A stretch of DNA of 17,806 bases from DATIHT01 sp035480415 (GCA_035480415.1 DATIHT010000053.1:1-17806), one strand, 5' to 3'. Shown: positions 11,459 through 17,732, numbered from the stretch's first letter. Translations and numbers: made by a program. Notes: a model not told the origin generated them from the sequence alone.

Positions 11459-11728
11459 TTAAACCGCTCCTTCCATATTTAACAAATCAGGCAGCACTGT
11501 CCTTATAGTCCAAGTAGTTTCTTCTCCTTTTAAATTTGGAACAGACACAGCAAAAAAGAAACGATTCAGAGCCTTATGAGTGGCGATTATACTTCTCCCG
11601 CCAAGTATATTCTCTCCGTCATAGCGTAGCTCAAAACCTCTATCAATAACCACTTGTCTTAAATCATCAAATGGAATCTCAAGCTGTACTTGGTCCGGAT
11701 GAAATTGAAGAGTTTCTATATTACTCAC
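11459..11728 (-). CDS. Unrecognised 89-residue protein between sufB and the membrane protein
   Basis: The product begins MSNIETLQFHPDQVQLEIPF and is mixed alpha/beta in appearance, with GFELRYDGENILGGRSIIAT and a hydrophobic strand (RFFFAVSVPNL). No cysteines, membrane helix or known motif. Its ATG overlaps the sufB stop as ATGA and its stop is 2 nt before the next ATG, which argues strongly that it is translated with sufB. It may be an accessory or assembly factor; no function is known. Confidence 0.68.
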   Translation of the reverse strand: MSNIETLQFHPDQVQLEIPFDDLRQVVIDRGFELRYDGENILGGRSIIATHKALNRFFFAVSVPNLKGEETTWTIRTVLPDLLNMEGAV

Positions 11729-13122
11729 CCGACACTTCCTTCCATATTAAGTTGAATCAATCTATTCAATTCCACTGCATACTCCAGTGGCAATTCTTTA
11801 ACAATTGGTTCTATAAAACCATTAACAATCAAAGACGTTGCCTCAATCTCAGAAAGTCCACGACTCATAAGATAGAAAAGTTGTTCTGCATCAATCCTGG
11901 AAACCGATGCTTCATGACCGATTCGAACGTTATCTTCATCAATCTTCATTGTAGGGTAAGTGTCAGACCTGCTCTTTTCGTCCAAAAGCAGTGCATCGCA
12001 CCTAACATTGCACTTAACCCGCTCTGCATTTTTTATAACCTTAACTAATCCTCTATAACTTGTTCTTCCGCCACCAACAGAAACTGATTTGGAAATAATC
12101 TCGCCGCTTGTGTCTGGTGCCAAAAATACTAACTTTCCACCGGCATCCTGATGCTGACCAGCGTTAGCAAGAGCAAGTGAAAGTATCTCTCCCCTTGCTC
12201 CTCTGCCTGTTAAATAACAGCTTGGATATTTCATAGTAATTTTGGAGCCGATATTCCCGTCCACCCACTCCATTGTTCCATCTTCCTCAACAAACGCACG
12301 TTTTGTAACTAGATTGTAAACATTAGAAGACCAATTCTGTATTGTCGTGTACCGACATCTTGCGCCCTTTTTAACAAAAATCTCAACAACTGCAGCATGC
12401 AGTGAGTCTGTCGTATAAACCGGTGCGGTGCAGCCCTCTACATAGTGAACATATGCACCTTCGTCCACAATAATCAGAGTCCGCTCAAACTGACCCATAT
12501 TGGCAGCATTAATACGAAAATATGCCTGAAGTGGAATATCAACAGAAACTCCCGGTGGAACATAAATAAATGAGCCCCCGGACCAAACCGCAGAATTAAG
12601 AGCGGCAAATTTATTATCGGCAGGTGGAATAGATTTTCCAAAGTACGCTTTAACAATGTCCGGATATTTTTTTAGTGCCGTATCCATGTCTGTAAAAATC
12701 ACGCCTTTGTCTTCCCATTGCTTCTGAAAAGAGTGATATACAGATTCAGACTCATACTGTGCAGTCACTCCACCCAAAAATTTCTTCTCAGCCTCAGGAA
12801 TTCCAATAGCGTTATAAGTATCACGAATATCCTTAGGAAGATCTTTCCAGGAAGTCATCATCTTACTGGTGGGCTTTATATAGTAGAAGATATTGTCAAA
12901 ATCGATTGTAGATAGATCCGCCCCCCAGGTTGGCATCTTTTTACCCTGGAAAATTTCAAGCGCTCTAAGCCTAAGTTCCCGCATCCATTGCGGCTCATTC
13001 TTCATTGAGGAAATTTGCTCGACAACAACAGAAGAAAGACCTTTTTTAGCCTTAAAAACGTAATTCTCCGGCTTGGAGAATCCGTACTGATATTCACCTG
13101 ACGCAGAAACTACATTTGTCAT
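11725..13122 (-). CDS. sufB: SufB, Fe-S cluster scaffold subunit
   Basis: Full-length 465-residue SufB of the SufBCD scaffold. Family segments: AVWSGGSFIYVPPGVSVDIP, the core DEGAYVHYVEGCTAPVY, NLVTKRAFVEEDG, RGEILSLALANAGQHQDAGG, and the C-terminal IGHEASVSRIDAEQLFYLMS, in which H403-E404 match the conserved His-Glu pair. The Cys needed in E. coli SufB (DKCGAHTFP) is Ser here (DEKSRSDTYP), as in the Gram-positive type of SufB. Start ATG 13122 overlaps the upstream stop as ATGA. Unlike most suf operons, unknown genes separate it from both sufC (101 aa) and sufD (89 and 221 aa). Confidence 0.97.
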   Translation of the reverse strand: MTNVVSASGEYQYGFSKPENYVFKAKKGLSSVVVEQISSMKNEPQWMRELRLRALEIFQGKKMPTWGADLSTIDFDNIFYYIKPTSKMMTSWKDLPKDIRDTYNAIGIPEAEKKFLGGVTAQYESESVYHSFQKQWEDKGVIFTDMDTALKKYPDIVKAYFGKSIPPADNKFAALNSAVWSGGSFIYVPPGVSVDIPLQAYFRINAANMGQFERTLIIVDEGAYVHYVEGCTAPVYTTDSLHAAVVEIFVKKGARCRYTTIQNWSSNVYNLVTKRAFVEEDGTMEWVDGNIGSKITMKYPSCYLTGRGARGEILSLALANAGQHQDAGGKLVFLAPDTSGEIISKSVSVGGGRTSYRGLVKVIKNAERVKCNVRCDALLLDEKSRSDTYPTMKIDEDNVRIGHEASVSRIDAEQLFYLMSRGLSEIEATSLIVNGFIEPIVKELPLEYAVELNRLIQLNMEGSVG

Positions 13123-13424
13123 TTAACATCTCCCAATTGTTTAGCTTCCATATCCAACCCAAACACTTCAATTAATAACCCTGAGGATTTCGCAATCTGT
13201 TCACGCGTACTCAAGTGAGTATGAAGGGATTGAACTCCGAATATAACTTTTTTCAAAGCTTCAGCTTCGACTGTTTCATCACCTAATTTTTCTCTTACTA
13301 ACTCAGCACCAACTGTCGGGTCTAATCCTACTATGCCCATTGTTTTCCCAAATAAATTCAAAGCCTGAGTTAAAGCAGGTGCAATATCACAATCGCCTCG
13401 AAAAATACTAAGCTCTCTACTCAT
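13119..13424 (-). CDS. Unrecognised 101-residue protein between sufC and sufB
   Basis: A soluble, mostly helical-looking acidic protein: MSRELSIFRGDCDIAPALTQ, then LNLFGKTMGIVGLDPTVGAE and a C-terminal FGLDMEAKQLGDVK. It has one Cys (C12) and a single histidine pair-like segment (LHTHLSTREQ). No family recognised. Its ATG overlaps the sufC stop by 4 nt and its stop overlaps the sufB start by 4 nt, so it is locked into the sufC-sufB unit. It may be a subunit or assembly helper of the scaffold; this is position-based inference only. Confidence 0.7.
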   Translation of the reverse strand: MSRELSIFRGDCDIAPALTQALNLFGKTMGIVGLDPTVGAELVREKLGDETVEAEALKKVIFGVQSLHTHLSTREQIAKSSGLLIEVFGLDMEAKQLGDVK

Positions 13425-14170
13425 TTATTTGCTCCAAATCCCACGTAACCTTTTTCTTCAATAGTCTTGGCAAGCGAACCCTTGCCGCTTTTTGCAATCA
13501 CTCCATCAACCATCACATGTACAAAATCGGCCTTTAAATATTTAAGAATTCTGGCATAGTGAGTAATCAGAACAACTGAAGATTTTGGATTTTTCTTTGT
13601 AAATTTCTTAATTGATTCTGCAACAACTCTCAGACCATCAACATCCAAACCAGAATCAATTTCGTCCAAAATAACCAGCTTTGGAGAAAGTGCCATCATC
13701 TGCATAATCTCATTCCGTTTTTTCTCTCCCCCTGAAAATCCTTCGTTTAGTGACCTGCGCAAAATATCATCACTAAGCTTAAGTGAGCTTGCATATTCCA
13801 AAAGTTCCGTTCGAAATGCAGAAATTGTTTTCGGATTAATTTTTGAGTTTTTACCAGAAATCTTGGCACGCCTCAAAAAATTAAAAACAGAAACTCCAGG
13901 CACTTCAACAGGATGTTGAAAGCCCAGAAATATTCCCATCTTCGCCCTTTTGTCTGGAGTTAATTTTTTAATGTCTTTATTCTCAAATCTCAATTCTCCA
14001 CTCTCAATTCTATAGGAAGGATGCCCAGCAACAACTTGTGCAAACGTACTTTTACCAGAACCATTTGGTCCCATAATCACATGAATCTGCCCAGGTAAAA
14101 TCTCAAGGTTTATTCCTTTTAGTATTTCTTTTCCTGCAATTGAAGCTTTTAAATTTTTAACCTTTAACAT
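13421..14170 (-). CDS. sufC: SufC, ATPase of the Fe-S scaffold
   Basis: A 249-residue ABC-type ATPase that drives shape changes of SufB/SufD during cluster assembly. Walker A MGPNGSGKST (33-42), Q-loop FQHP (Q85), signature FSGGEKKRNEIMQM (145-158, the SufC-type GGEKKR form), Walker B LVILDEIDSGLDVDGL (165-180) and switch His in ITHY (H204). A GTG at 14179 would add three residues; ATG 14170 is chosen because AGGTGA lies 5 nt before it. It overlaps the end of the preceding unknown gene by 14 bp. Cytosolic, not a transporter. Confidence 0.97.
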   Translation of the reverse strand: MLKVKNLKASIAGKEILKGINLEILPGQIHVIMGPNGSGKSTFAQVVAGHPSYRIESGELRFENKDIKKLTPDKRAKMGIFLGFQHPVEVPGVSVFNFLRRAKISGKNSKINPKTISAFRTELLEYASSLKLSDDILRRSLNEGFSGGEKKRNEIMQMMALSPKLVILDEIDSGLDVDGLRVVAESIKKFTKKNPKSSVVLITHYARILKYLKADFVHVMVDGVIAKSGKGSLAKTIEEKGYVGFGANK

Positions 14171-14489
14171 TTTGATCACCTAAAAATCCTGCTTCGCCTA
14201 ATAAATGAAAAGCCCTCGTTGCAAGAGCAGGATCAGTTCCATTCATATAAGACGAGGCAAATTGAAGAACTGCAAACCTTTTTGTAAGTCTTGCCGAATT
14301 ATGTTCCACTTTTATTTCACCCCTTAAATATGTTGCAATCTCCTCCAAGGAACAATCAGGTTTTGCAACTACAAATGAATAAGCTCCAAACCATAAAGCT
14401 TGAGCAACTAATTCCTTTAAGCCAGCGTCAGAAAGGGTGTAACCCAATCCTTTTATAGACTCTCCTCTTGTTTGCATTCTGTCTGTCAT
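14157..14489 (-). CDS. Unrecognised 110-residue protein before sufC
   Basis: A soluble, helix-rich protein: LVAQALWFGAYSFVVAKPD, LEEIATYLRGEIKVEHNSAR and a C-terminal ALATRAFHLLGEAGFLG. One Cys lies in KPDCSLEE. No motif recognised. Its ATG overlaps the EVE-gene stop as ATGA and its end overlaps sufC by 14 bp, so it is cotranslated. Its link to Fe-S assembly rests only on position. Confidence 0.68.
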   Translation of the reverse strand: MTDRMQTRGESIKGLGYTLSDAGLKELVAQALWFGAYSFVVAKPDCSLEEIATYLRGEIKVEHNSARLTKRFAVLQFASSYMNGTDPALATRAFHLLGEAGFLGDQNVKG

Positions 14490-14911
14490 TTTTTTAAACC
14501 AGAAATTAAAGTTATATAGTCTTCTTCCGGTACTTCATGAACATTCCCCTGAAATCCAAGCTTCCAATACTTTTCAGGCCATTTCTTAAGATATTTAAGT
14601 TTGTCTTTAAAATTCTCAGCAGGCACGTAGTCAGCTTCATCAAGTTTCACTTCAAACTTAACATCAAATCTCCATGGGTGAACCTCACCAGGTTTTTCTT
14701 CTTCAAAAATCTTTGTTTTCTCCTCTCGAACTTTAGACGTAAACTGGGCAATTCCTCCAAACTTACCAATCTTAGTTAGATAAAAAGCAACTTTATCCCC
14801 AACCTCAACCGCCTCTGCAAAGTTTTTTCGCTTTGCCTTCATTGCGGCAATATTCATCTGCTTCATCAGTTCAAAATTCTTAGGATGTGTAACTAGAATC
14901 CAATACTTCAT
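14486..14911 (-). CDS. EVE-domain (PUA-like) protein
   Basis: A 141-residue protein beginning MKYWILVTHPKNFELMKQ, with GDKVAFYLTKIGKFGGIAQF and PWRFDVKFEVKLDEA. This is the EVE/UPF0310 layout, a PUA-like fold thought to bind modified bases in DNA or RNA (family knowledge). A longer frame from 14944 adds 11 residues over the preceding gene; ATG 14911 is chosen because the family motif Y-W-I starts there, 2 nt after the previous stop, with GAGGG about 10 nt upstream. Why it sits in a suf operon is unclear; it may be a nucleic-acid-binding regulator or restriction-linked reader. Confidence 0.82.
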   Translation of the reverse strand: MKYWILVTHPKNFELMKQMNIAAMKAKRKNFAEAVEVGDKVAFYLTKIGKFGGIAQFTSKVREEKTKIFEEEKPGEVHPWRFDVKFEVKLDEADYVPAENFKDKLKYLKKWPEKYWKLGFQGNVHEVPEEDYITLISGLKK

Positions 14912-14913
14912 AA

Positions 14914-15243
14914 TCAATATCCCTCGGGTTCTCCCGGCCTCCAATACTGTGTACCATCACTATCTCTTATCATGCGCTTGGTTCTGTAGCGCTTGTGGCT
15001 CTCTATAGGTAGATAAATATAATCCTCATGGCCTCTCTGCCACCCGGGTAACAGCGCATACGCTTCTTCCATGCTTTCACGAACACCCAAAAGGCTGGAA
15101 ATCTCAAACCCATCAATCTCAACCTCTCTTATTGCTATATATTTTTTTGCATTCGATGGATCTTGCAATACAACTTCAGCTTTCGGTCCATGCAAATTGT
15201 CCAAAAATCGTCTCAAATTGTCCAAAGTATGTTTTTCGGCCAT
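14914..15243 (-). CDS. Unrecognised 109-residue protein after the Rrf2 gene
   Basis: A charged soluble protein: MAEKHTLDNLRRFLDNLHGP, then YIAIREVEIDGFEISSLLG and a Trp/Tyr/Arg-rich C-terminus (RGHEDYIYLPIESHKRYRTK, then TQYWRPGEPEGY). No cysteines and no recognised motif. Its ATG is 1 nt after the rrf2 stop and its stop is 2 nt before the EVE gene, so it is part of the same transcript. The aromatic/basic tail would suit nucleic-acid binding, but that is a guess. Confidence 0.68.
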   Translation of the reverse strand: MAEKHTLDNLRRFLDNLHGPKAEVVLQDPSNAKKYIAIREVEIDGFEISSLLGVRESMEEAYALLPGWQRGHEDYIYLPIESHKRYRTKRMIRDSDGTQYWRPGEPEGY

Positions 15244-15244
15244 A

Positions 15245-15628
15245 TCAACCTACTAAATCGGCAACTGTTTTCTTGCCGATTGTCTCCTCCATCTGTTTTT
15301 TCATCAAAGTAAACATATCTTTCCCACCACAATTGCACTCGTGATCATCTTCCAAACAATCACTAATTACTAATTCACCGTCTAAAGTCTTCAAAACATC
15401 AAGAATTTTTATATCCCCAGCAGCTTTTGCAAGCGTGTATCCCCCTGAAACTCCCTCTTTAGATTTAACAATTCCTGCTCGTTTAAGCTCGCCAGCTACC
15501 TGAGATAAGAATTTAGAGGAAAGTTTGTTTTTCTTGGCAACTGAAGATATAGAAACTAGTTTTTTTGTGCGCGATAAGTTAGAAAGAAGAATTAAACCGT
15601 AATCGGATTTTTTAGAAAGCCTGAACAT
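15245..15628 (-). CDS. Rrf2/IscR-like Fe-S responsive regulator
   Basis: A 127-residue Rrf2-family transcription factor. The winged helix is in residues 1-66 (FRLSKKSDYGLILLSNLS; recognition area SSKFLSQVAGELKRAGIV; wing GVSGGYTLAK). Cluster ligands are likely C91, C98 and C100 (DCLEDDHECNCGG), close to the three Cys of IscR and of SufR-type regulators, though the spacing CN-C differs from IscR. It heads the suf cluster, so the simplest reading is that it represses the operon when loaded with a cluster. A promoter at 15650-15678 and an inverted repeat at 15629-15653 support autoregulation. Start ATG 15628; the leader is about 15 nt. Confidence 0.92.
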   Translation of the reverse strand: MFRLSKKSDYGLILLSNLSRTKKLVSISSVAKKNKLSSKFLSQVAGELKRAGIVKSKEGVSGGYTLAKAAGDIKILDVLKTLDGELVISDCLEDDHECNCGGKDMFTLMKKQMEETIGKKTVADLVG

Positions 15629-15678
15629 AACTACTAGTTAGTAAGTGGTAGTTTATTAGAAGTTCGATCCTGAGTCAA
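15629..15678 (-). promoter_or_regulatory. suf operon promoter with candidate Rrf2 operator
   Basis: Minus-strand TTGACT (15673-15678), 17-bp spacer, TAAACT (15650-15655). Transcription would start near 15643. AACTAC (15629-15634)-N13-GTAGTT (15648-15653) is a perfect 6-bp inverted repeat spanning from the -10 box to the start codon, the position expected of an autorepressor site. Confidence 0.65.
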
Positions 15679-15700
15679 CCATGAATTCAAGGAACGACCA

Positions 15701-15728
15701 AACACTTCGTGTTAAGGTCGCACCTTAA
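15701..15728. repeat. Paired 13-bp palindromes downstream of trxB
   Basis: AACAC-TTC-GTGTT (15701-15713) abuts TTAAGGT-CGC-ACCTTAA (15712-15728; 7-bp arms). The core AAGGTCGCACCTT is the exact reverse complement of the copy at the sufD end. On the minus strand these hairpins follow the trxB stop by 2 nt and precede the suf promoter, so they may end or stabilise the trxB transcript, although no U-run follows. Confidence 0.6.
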
Positions 15729-15730
15729 AG

Positions 15731-16681
15731 CTATTCGCCAGCTTCGAGCCAACGTTCAGCCTCGAGTGCGGCAGCACAACCATAACCGGCAGCAGTAATT
15801 GCTTGTTTGAAGTGCAAATCGTGCACATCGCCGGCCACAAAAACGCCTTCTTTCGAAGTTGTCATTTGCATAGAAGTCGGACTATCACCTTTGGCGAGTT
15901 TCTTTACATAACCTTTTTCATCAAGATCAACCTGCCCCTTGAAAATATTCGTCACCGGTGAATGTCCAATAGCCACAAACATACCGTCCAAAACCATATC
16001 TTCTTCCTTATTAGTCTTGGTATTTTTAATCTTCAGGCCCTCCACTTTATCTTTGCCTAAAACGTCGACTACAACTGTATTAGTAATAAAGGTAATCTTT
16101 TCGTTTTTCTTAGCCCTATCGAGCATAATTTTAGAAGCCCTAAATTCATCTCTTCTGTGAATAATTGTTACAGAGGAGGCAAACTTGGTAAGAGTTAACG
16201 CTTCTTCCATCGCACTGTCTCCACCCCCGATAACTGCAACCTTCTTCTCGCGGAAGAAAAACGCATCGCAAGGCGCACAGGAAGAAATACCGCGGCCGAT
16301 TAATCTCTGTTCGTTTTCCAAACCAAGCCAGTTTGTTTCGGCACCGGTTGCAATAATCACCGATTTTGTTTTAAAAGTCTTATCTCCACCAGTAATAACA
16401 AACGGTCGCACTTTAAAATCAACAGCCGTCACGTCGTCGTTTACAATCTCTGTTCCAAACCGCTCTGCCTGGTCTCTAAACTTACCCATAAGCTCCGGCC
16501 CCAAAATCCCTTCCGGAAATCCGGGATAGTTTTCAACATCGGTAGTTAACATCAACTGCCCGCCCCATTTACTACCTGCAAACAAAAGCGGAGCAAGGTT
16601 TGCCCGCGATGTATAAATGGCGGCAGTTAAAGCAGCCGGTCCGGAACCTATTATGATGACATTTCGTACTTCTTCTGACAT
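15731..16681 (-). CDS. trxB: Thioredoxin reductase
   Basis: A 316-residue NADPH-dependent flavoenzyme that reduces thioredoxin. FAD loop IIGSGPAALTAAIYTSRA (10-27), redox-active disulfide SSCAPCDAFFF (C135, C138; CAPC in place of the usual CATC), NADPH loop VIGGGDSAMEEAL (150-162) with HRRDEFRA (175-182), and the second FAD motif GVFVAGDVHDLHFKQAITAAGYG. Length and order match the low-molecular-weight bacterial type. A TATAAT at 16696-16701 gives a leader of about 8 nt. The gene ends at a pair of palindromes, upstream of the suf promoter, and may be transcribed separately from the suf cluster. Confidence 0.97.
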   Translation of the reverse strand: MSEEVRNVIIIGSGPAALTAAIYTSRANLAPLLFAGSKWGGQLMLTTDVENYPGFPEGILGPELMGKFRDQAERFGTEIVNDDVTAVDFKVRPFVITGGDKTFKTKSVIIATGAETNWLGLENEQRLIGRGISSCAPCDAFFFREKKVAVIGGGDSAMEEALTLTKFASSVTIIHRRDEFRASKIMLDRAKKNEKITFITNTVVVDVLGKDKVEGLKIKNTKTNKEEDMVLDGMFVAIGHSPVTNIFKGQVDLDEKGYVKKLAKGDSPTSMQMTTSKEGVFVAGDVHDLHFKQAITAAGYGCAAALEAERWLEAGE

Positions 16682-16695
16682 ATCTATCTCTTACC

Positions 16696-16701
16696 ATTAT
16701 A
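16696..16701 (-). promoter_or_regulatory. trxB -10 box
   Basis: Minus-strand TATAAT (plus-strand ATTATA). Transcription would start near 16689, leaving about 8 nt before ATG 16681. No convincing -35 box. Confidence 0.5.
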
Positions 16702-16807
16702 TCGAAATTGCAAAATCGTTCATATAACATAATTTTTAATTCTCAATTTTAAATTTTCATTGAACTTTAAATGTCTAAAATTTTAAAAATTAAATAATTG
16801 GAAATTG

Positions 16808-16842
16808 ATTAAAAATTAGAAATTAGAAATTAGAAATTAGAA
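16808..16842. repeat. Heptamer array, ATTAGAA x4-5
   Basis: ATTAAAA followed by four perfect ATTAGAA units. It runs directly into the hairpin at 16841-16875. Confidence 0.7.
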
Positions 16843-16875
16843 AAATCTTTTGTCAAAATTGGCAGAAAGATTTTT
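16841..16875. terminator. Long hairpin with A/U flanks, terminator-like
   Basis: AAAAATCTTT (16841-16850) and AAAGATTTTT (16866-16875) are a perfect 10-bp inverted repeat; the inner TGTCA/TGGCA pairs further with one wobble and a bulged base. The T-run on each strand gives it the form of a bidirectional terminator, but no gene is known to end here. It could end antisense or upstream transcripts, or form part of a small RNA. Confidence 0.5.
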
Positions 16876-16940
16876 AGACTGCTACGTGGTTAAAAAAAGT
16901 ACCCAGATTTTGGCCTTATTTGGGTAAATATAAATCACTA

Positions 16941-16971
16941 TTGACACCCTAATCGCACCCCAGCATAGAAT
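16941..16971 (+). promoter_or_regulatory. Promoter of the surface-protein gene
   Basis: A consensus TTGACA (16941-16946) and TAGAAT (16966-16971), 19 bp apart, somewhat long. Transcription would start near 16978, about 50 nt before ATG 17028. A TACCCA/TGGGTA inverted repeat just upstream could bind a regulator. Confidence 0.5.
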
Positions 16972-17027
16972 GTCATTTGTCAAAAAGAAACACAAGCTTT
17001 TTGGCAGGAATCGCAATTATTTAATCA

Positions 17028-17687
17028 ATGAACAAAATCGTCTTGTCAGTAGCAACAACAATGTCTGTTGCTTCCCTATTCCTAACCTCATCTGTGCTGG
17101 CGCAAACAAACACAGTTGCTCCTGCCATGGATACGCCTACAGTAAAGGTGGTCACACCGCAGGAAGGTCAGACAGTCTACGGCGACAGAATACCTATATT
17201 ATTTGCAACCGAAAATTTCCAGGTTGTGGATTACACCCAGTACAAAACAAATCAAAAAGGCCAGGGACACATCCATGTTTGGCTGGACGATCAAAACCCC
17301 ACCATGGAATCCGCCAAAAAAGTAACGAGCGATAATACCTTATATACAGATGTACCTTATGGCAACCACACACTAAAGGTAGAACTTGTTAACAACAATC
17401 ACACATCGTTGACTCCACCGGTTGTTGTAACTGTTAACTTTAAAACCGCACCAATTGCTTCCGCAACACAGACAGCGCCGGCGTCTTCATTCGACAAAAA
17501 CACAGCTTTAGTTATCCTGGTAGTTGTGGCACTCGTTATTGTCGCCGCCTGGTGGTACACCAAAGATGAGGATGAGCAAGTCCCCGCCAAAGGCGGGTCC
17601 GCCTCTGGCGGAAAAGTCGAAAGTCAAAGTCGAAAGTCAGCAAAGAAAACGACGGCAAAGAGAAGAACTAAAAGAAAAAAGAAATAA
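17028..17687 (+). CDS. Secreted, C-terminally anchored protein with lysine-rich tail
   Basis: A 219-residue protein. Residues 1-25 are a signal peptide (MNKIVLSVATTMSVASLFLT, cleavage likely after SVLA). Residues about 35-140 form an Ig-like beta domain with KVVTPQEGQTVYGDRIPI, the segment GQGHIHVWLDDQNP and YGNHTLKVELVNNNH; the G-H-I-H-V pattern recalls DUF4399-like domains, but I am not sure. A single membrane helix follows (TALVILVVVALVIVAAWWY, about 159-177), then a cytosolic tail that is palindrome-coded (VPAKGGSASGGK) and ends in a run of Arg and Lys (KKTTAKRRTKRKKK). The outer domain may bind a ligand or metal at the cell surface. No Shine-Dalgarno sequence at a normal distance. Confidence 0.75.
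   Translation: MNKIVLSVATTMSVASLFLTSSVLAQTNTVAPAMDTPTVKVVTPQEGQTVYGDRIPILFATENFQVVDYTQYKTNQKGQGHIHVWLDDQNPTMESAKKVTSDNTLYTDVPYGNHTLKVELVNNNHTSLTPPVVVTVNFKTAPIASATQTAPASSFDKNTALVILVVVALVIVAAWWYTKDEDEQVPAKGGSASGGKVESQSRKSAKKTTAKRRTKRKKK
17583..17638. repeat. In-frame double hairpin plus tandem repeat in the surface-protein tail
   Basis: CCCGCC-AAA-GGCGGG (17583-17597) and TCCGCC-TCT-GGCGGA (17598-17612) are two perfect 6-bp hairpins back to back, followed by two exact copies of AAAGTCGAAAGTC (17613-17625 and 17626-17638). All are read in frame just after the membrane helix. Confidence 0.8.
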
Positions 17688-17732
17688 TAATCAGCTTCCA
17701 TTTGCGCAATTTTAGCCAAGTGGCAGCTAATT

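Larger units (their letters stand above)
16682..17027. other. Divergent intergenic region, 346 bp
   Basis: The region holds, from left to right: the trxB promoter (16696-16701), a very AT-rich stretch (16735-16815) that shares an inverted 17-mer with the sufS-sufU gap, a heptamer array (16808-16842), a long hairpin (16841-16875), a TACCCA/TGGGTA inverted repeat (16900-16905 and 16921-16926), and the promoter of the surface-protein gene (16941-16971). No protein-coding frame is convincing. A small RNA is possible but unproven. Confidence 0.6.

Noticed and set aside
15701..15728. Intrinsic terminator of trxB
   Set aside because: The stems are good but neither is followed by a U-run, so they are listed as repeats and not as a standard terminator.
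16808..16842. CRISPR array
   Set aside because: Units are only 7 bp, contiguous, with no spacers and no cas genes nearby.
16682..17027. tRNA or other structured RNA gene
   Set aside because: No cloverleaf or conserved tRNA sequence was seen; the hairpin is AT-rich and better described as terminator-like.
16970..17335. 121-residue plus-strand frame overlapping the surface-protein gene
   Set aside because: It starts inside the -10 box of the promoter and overlaps a frame with a clear signal peptide and membrane helix.
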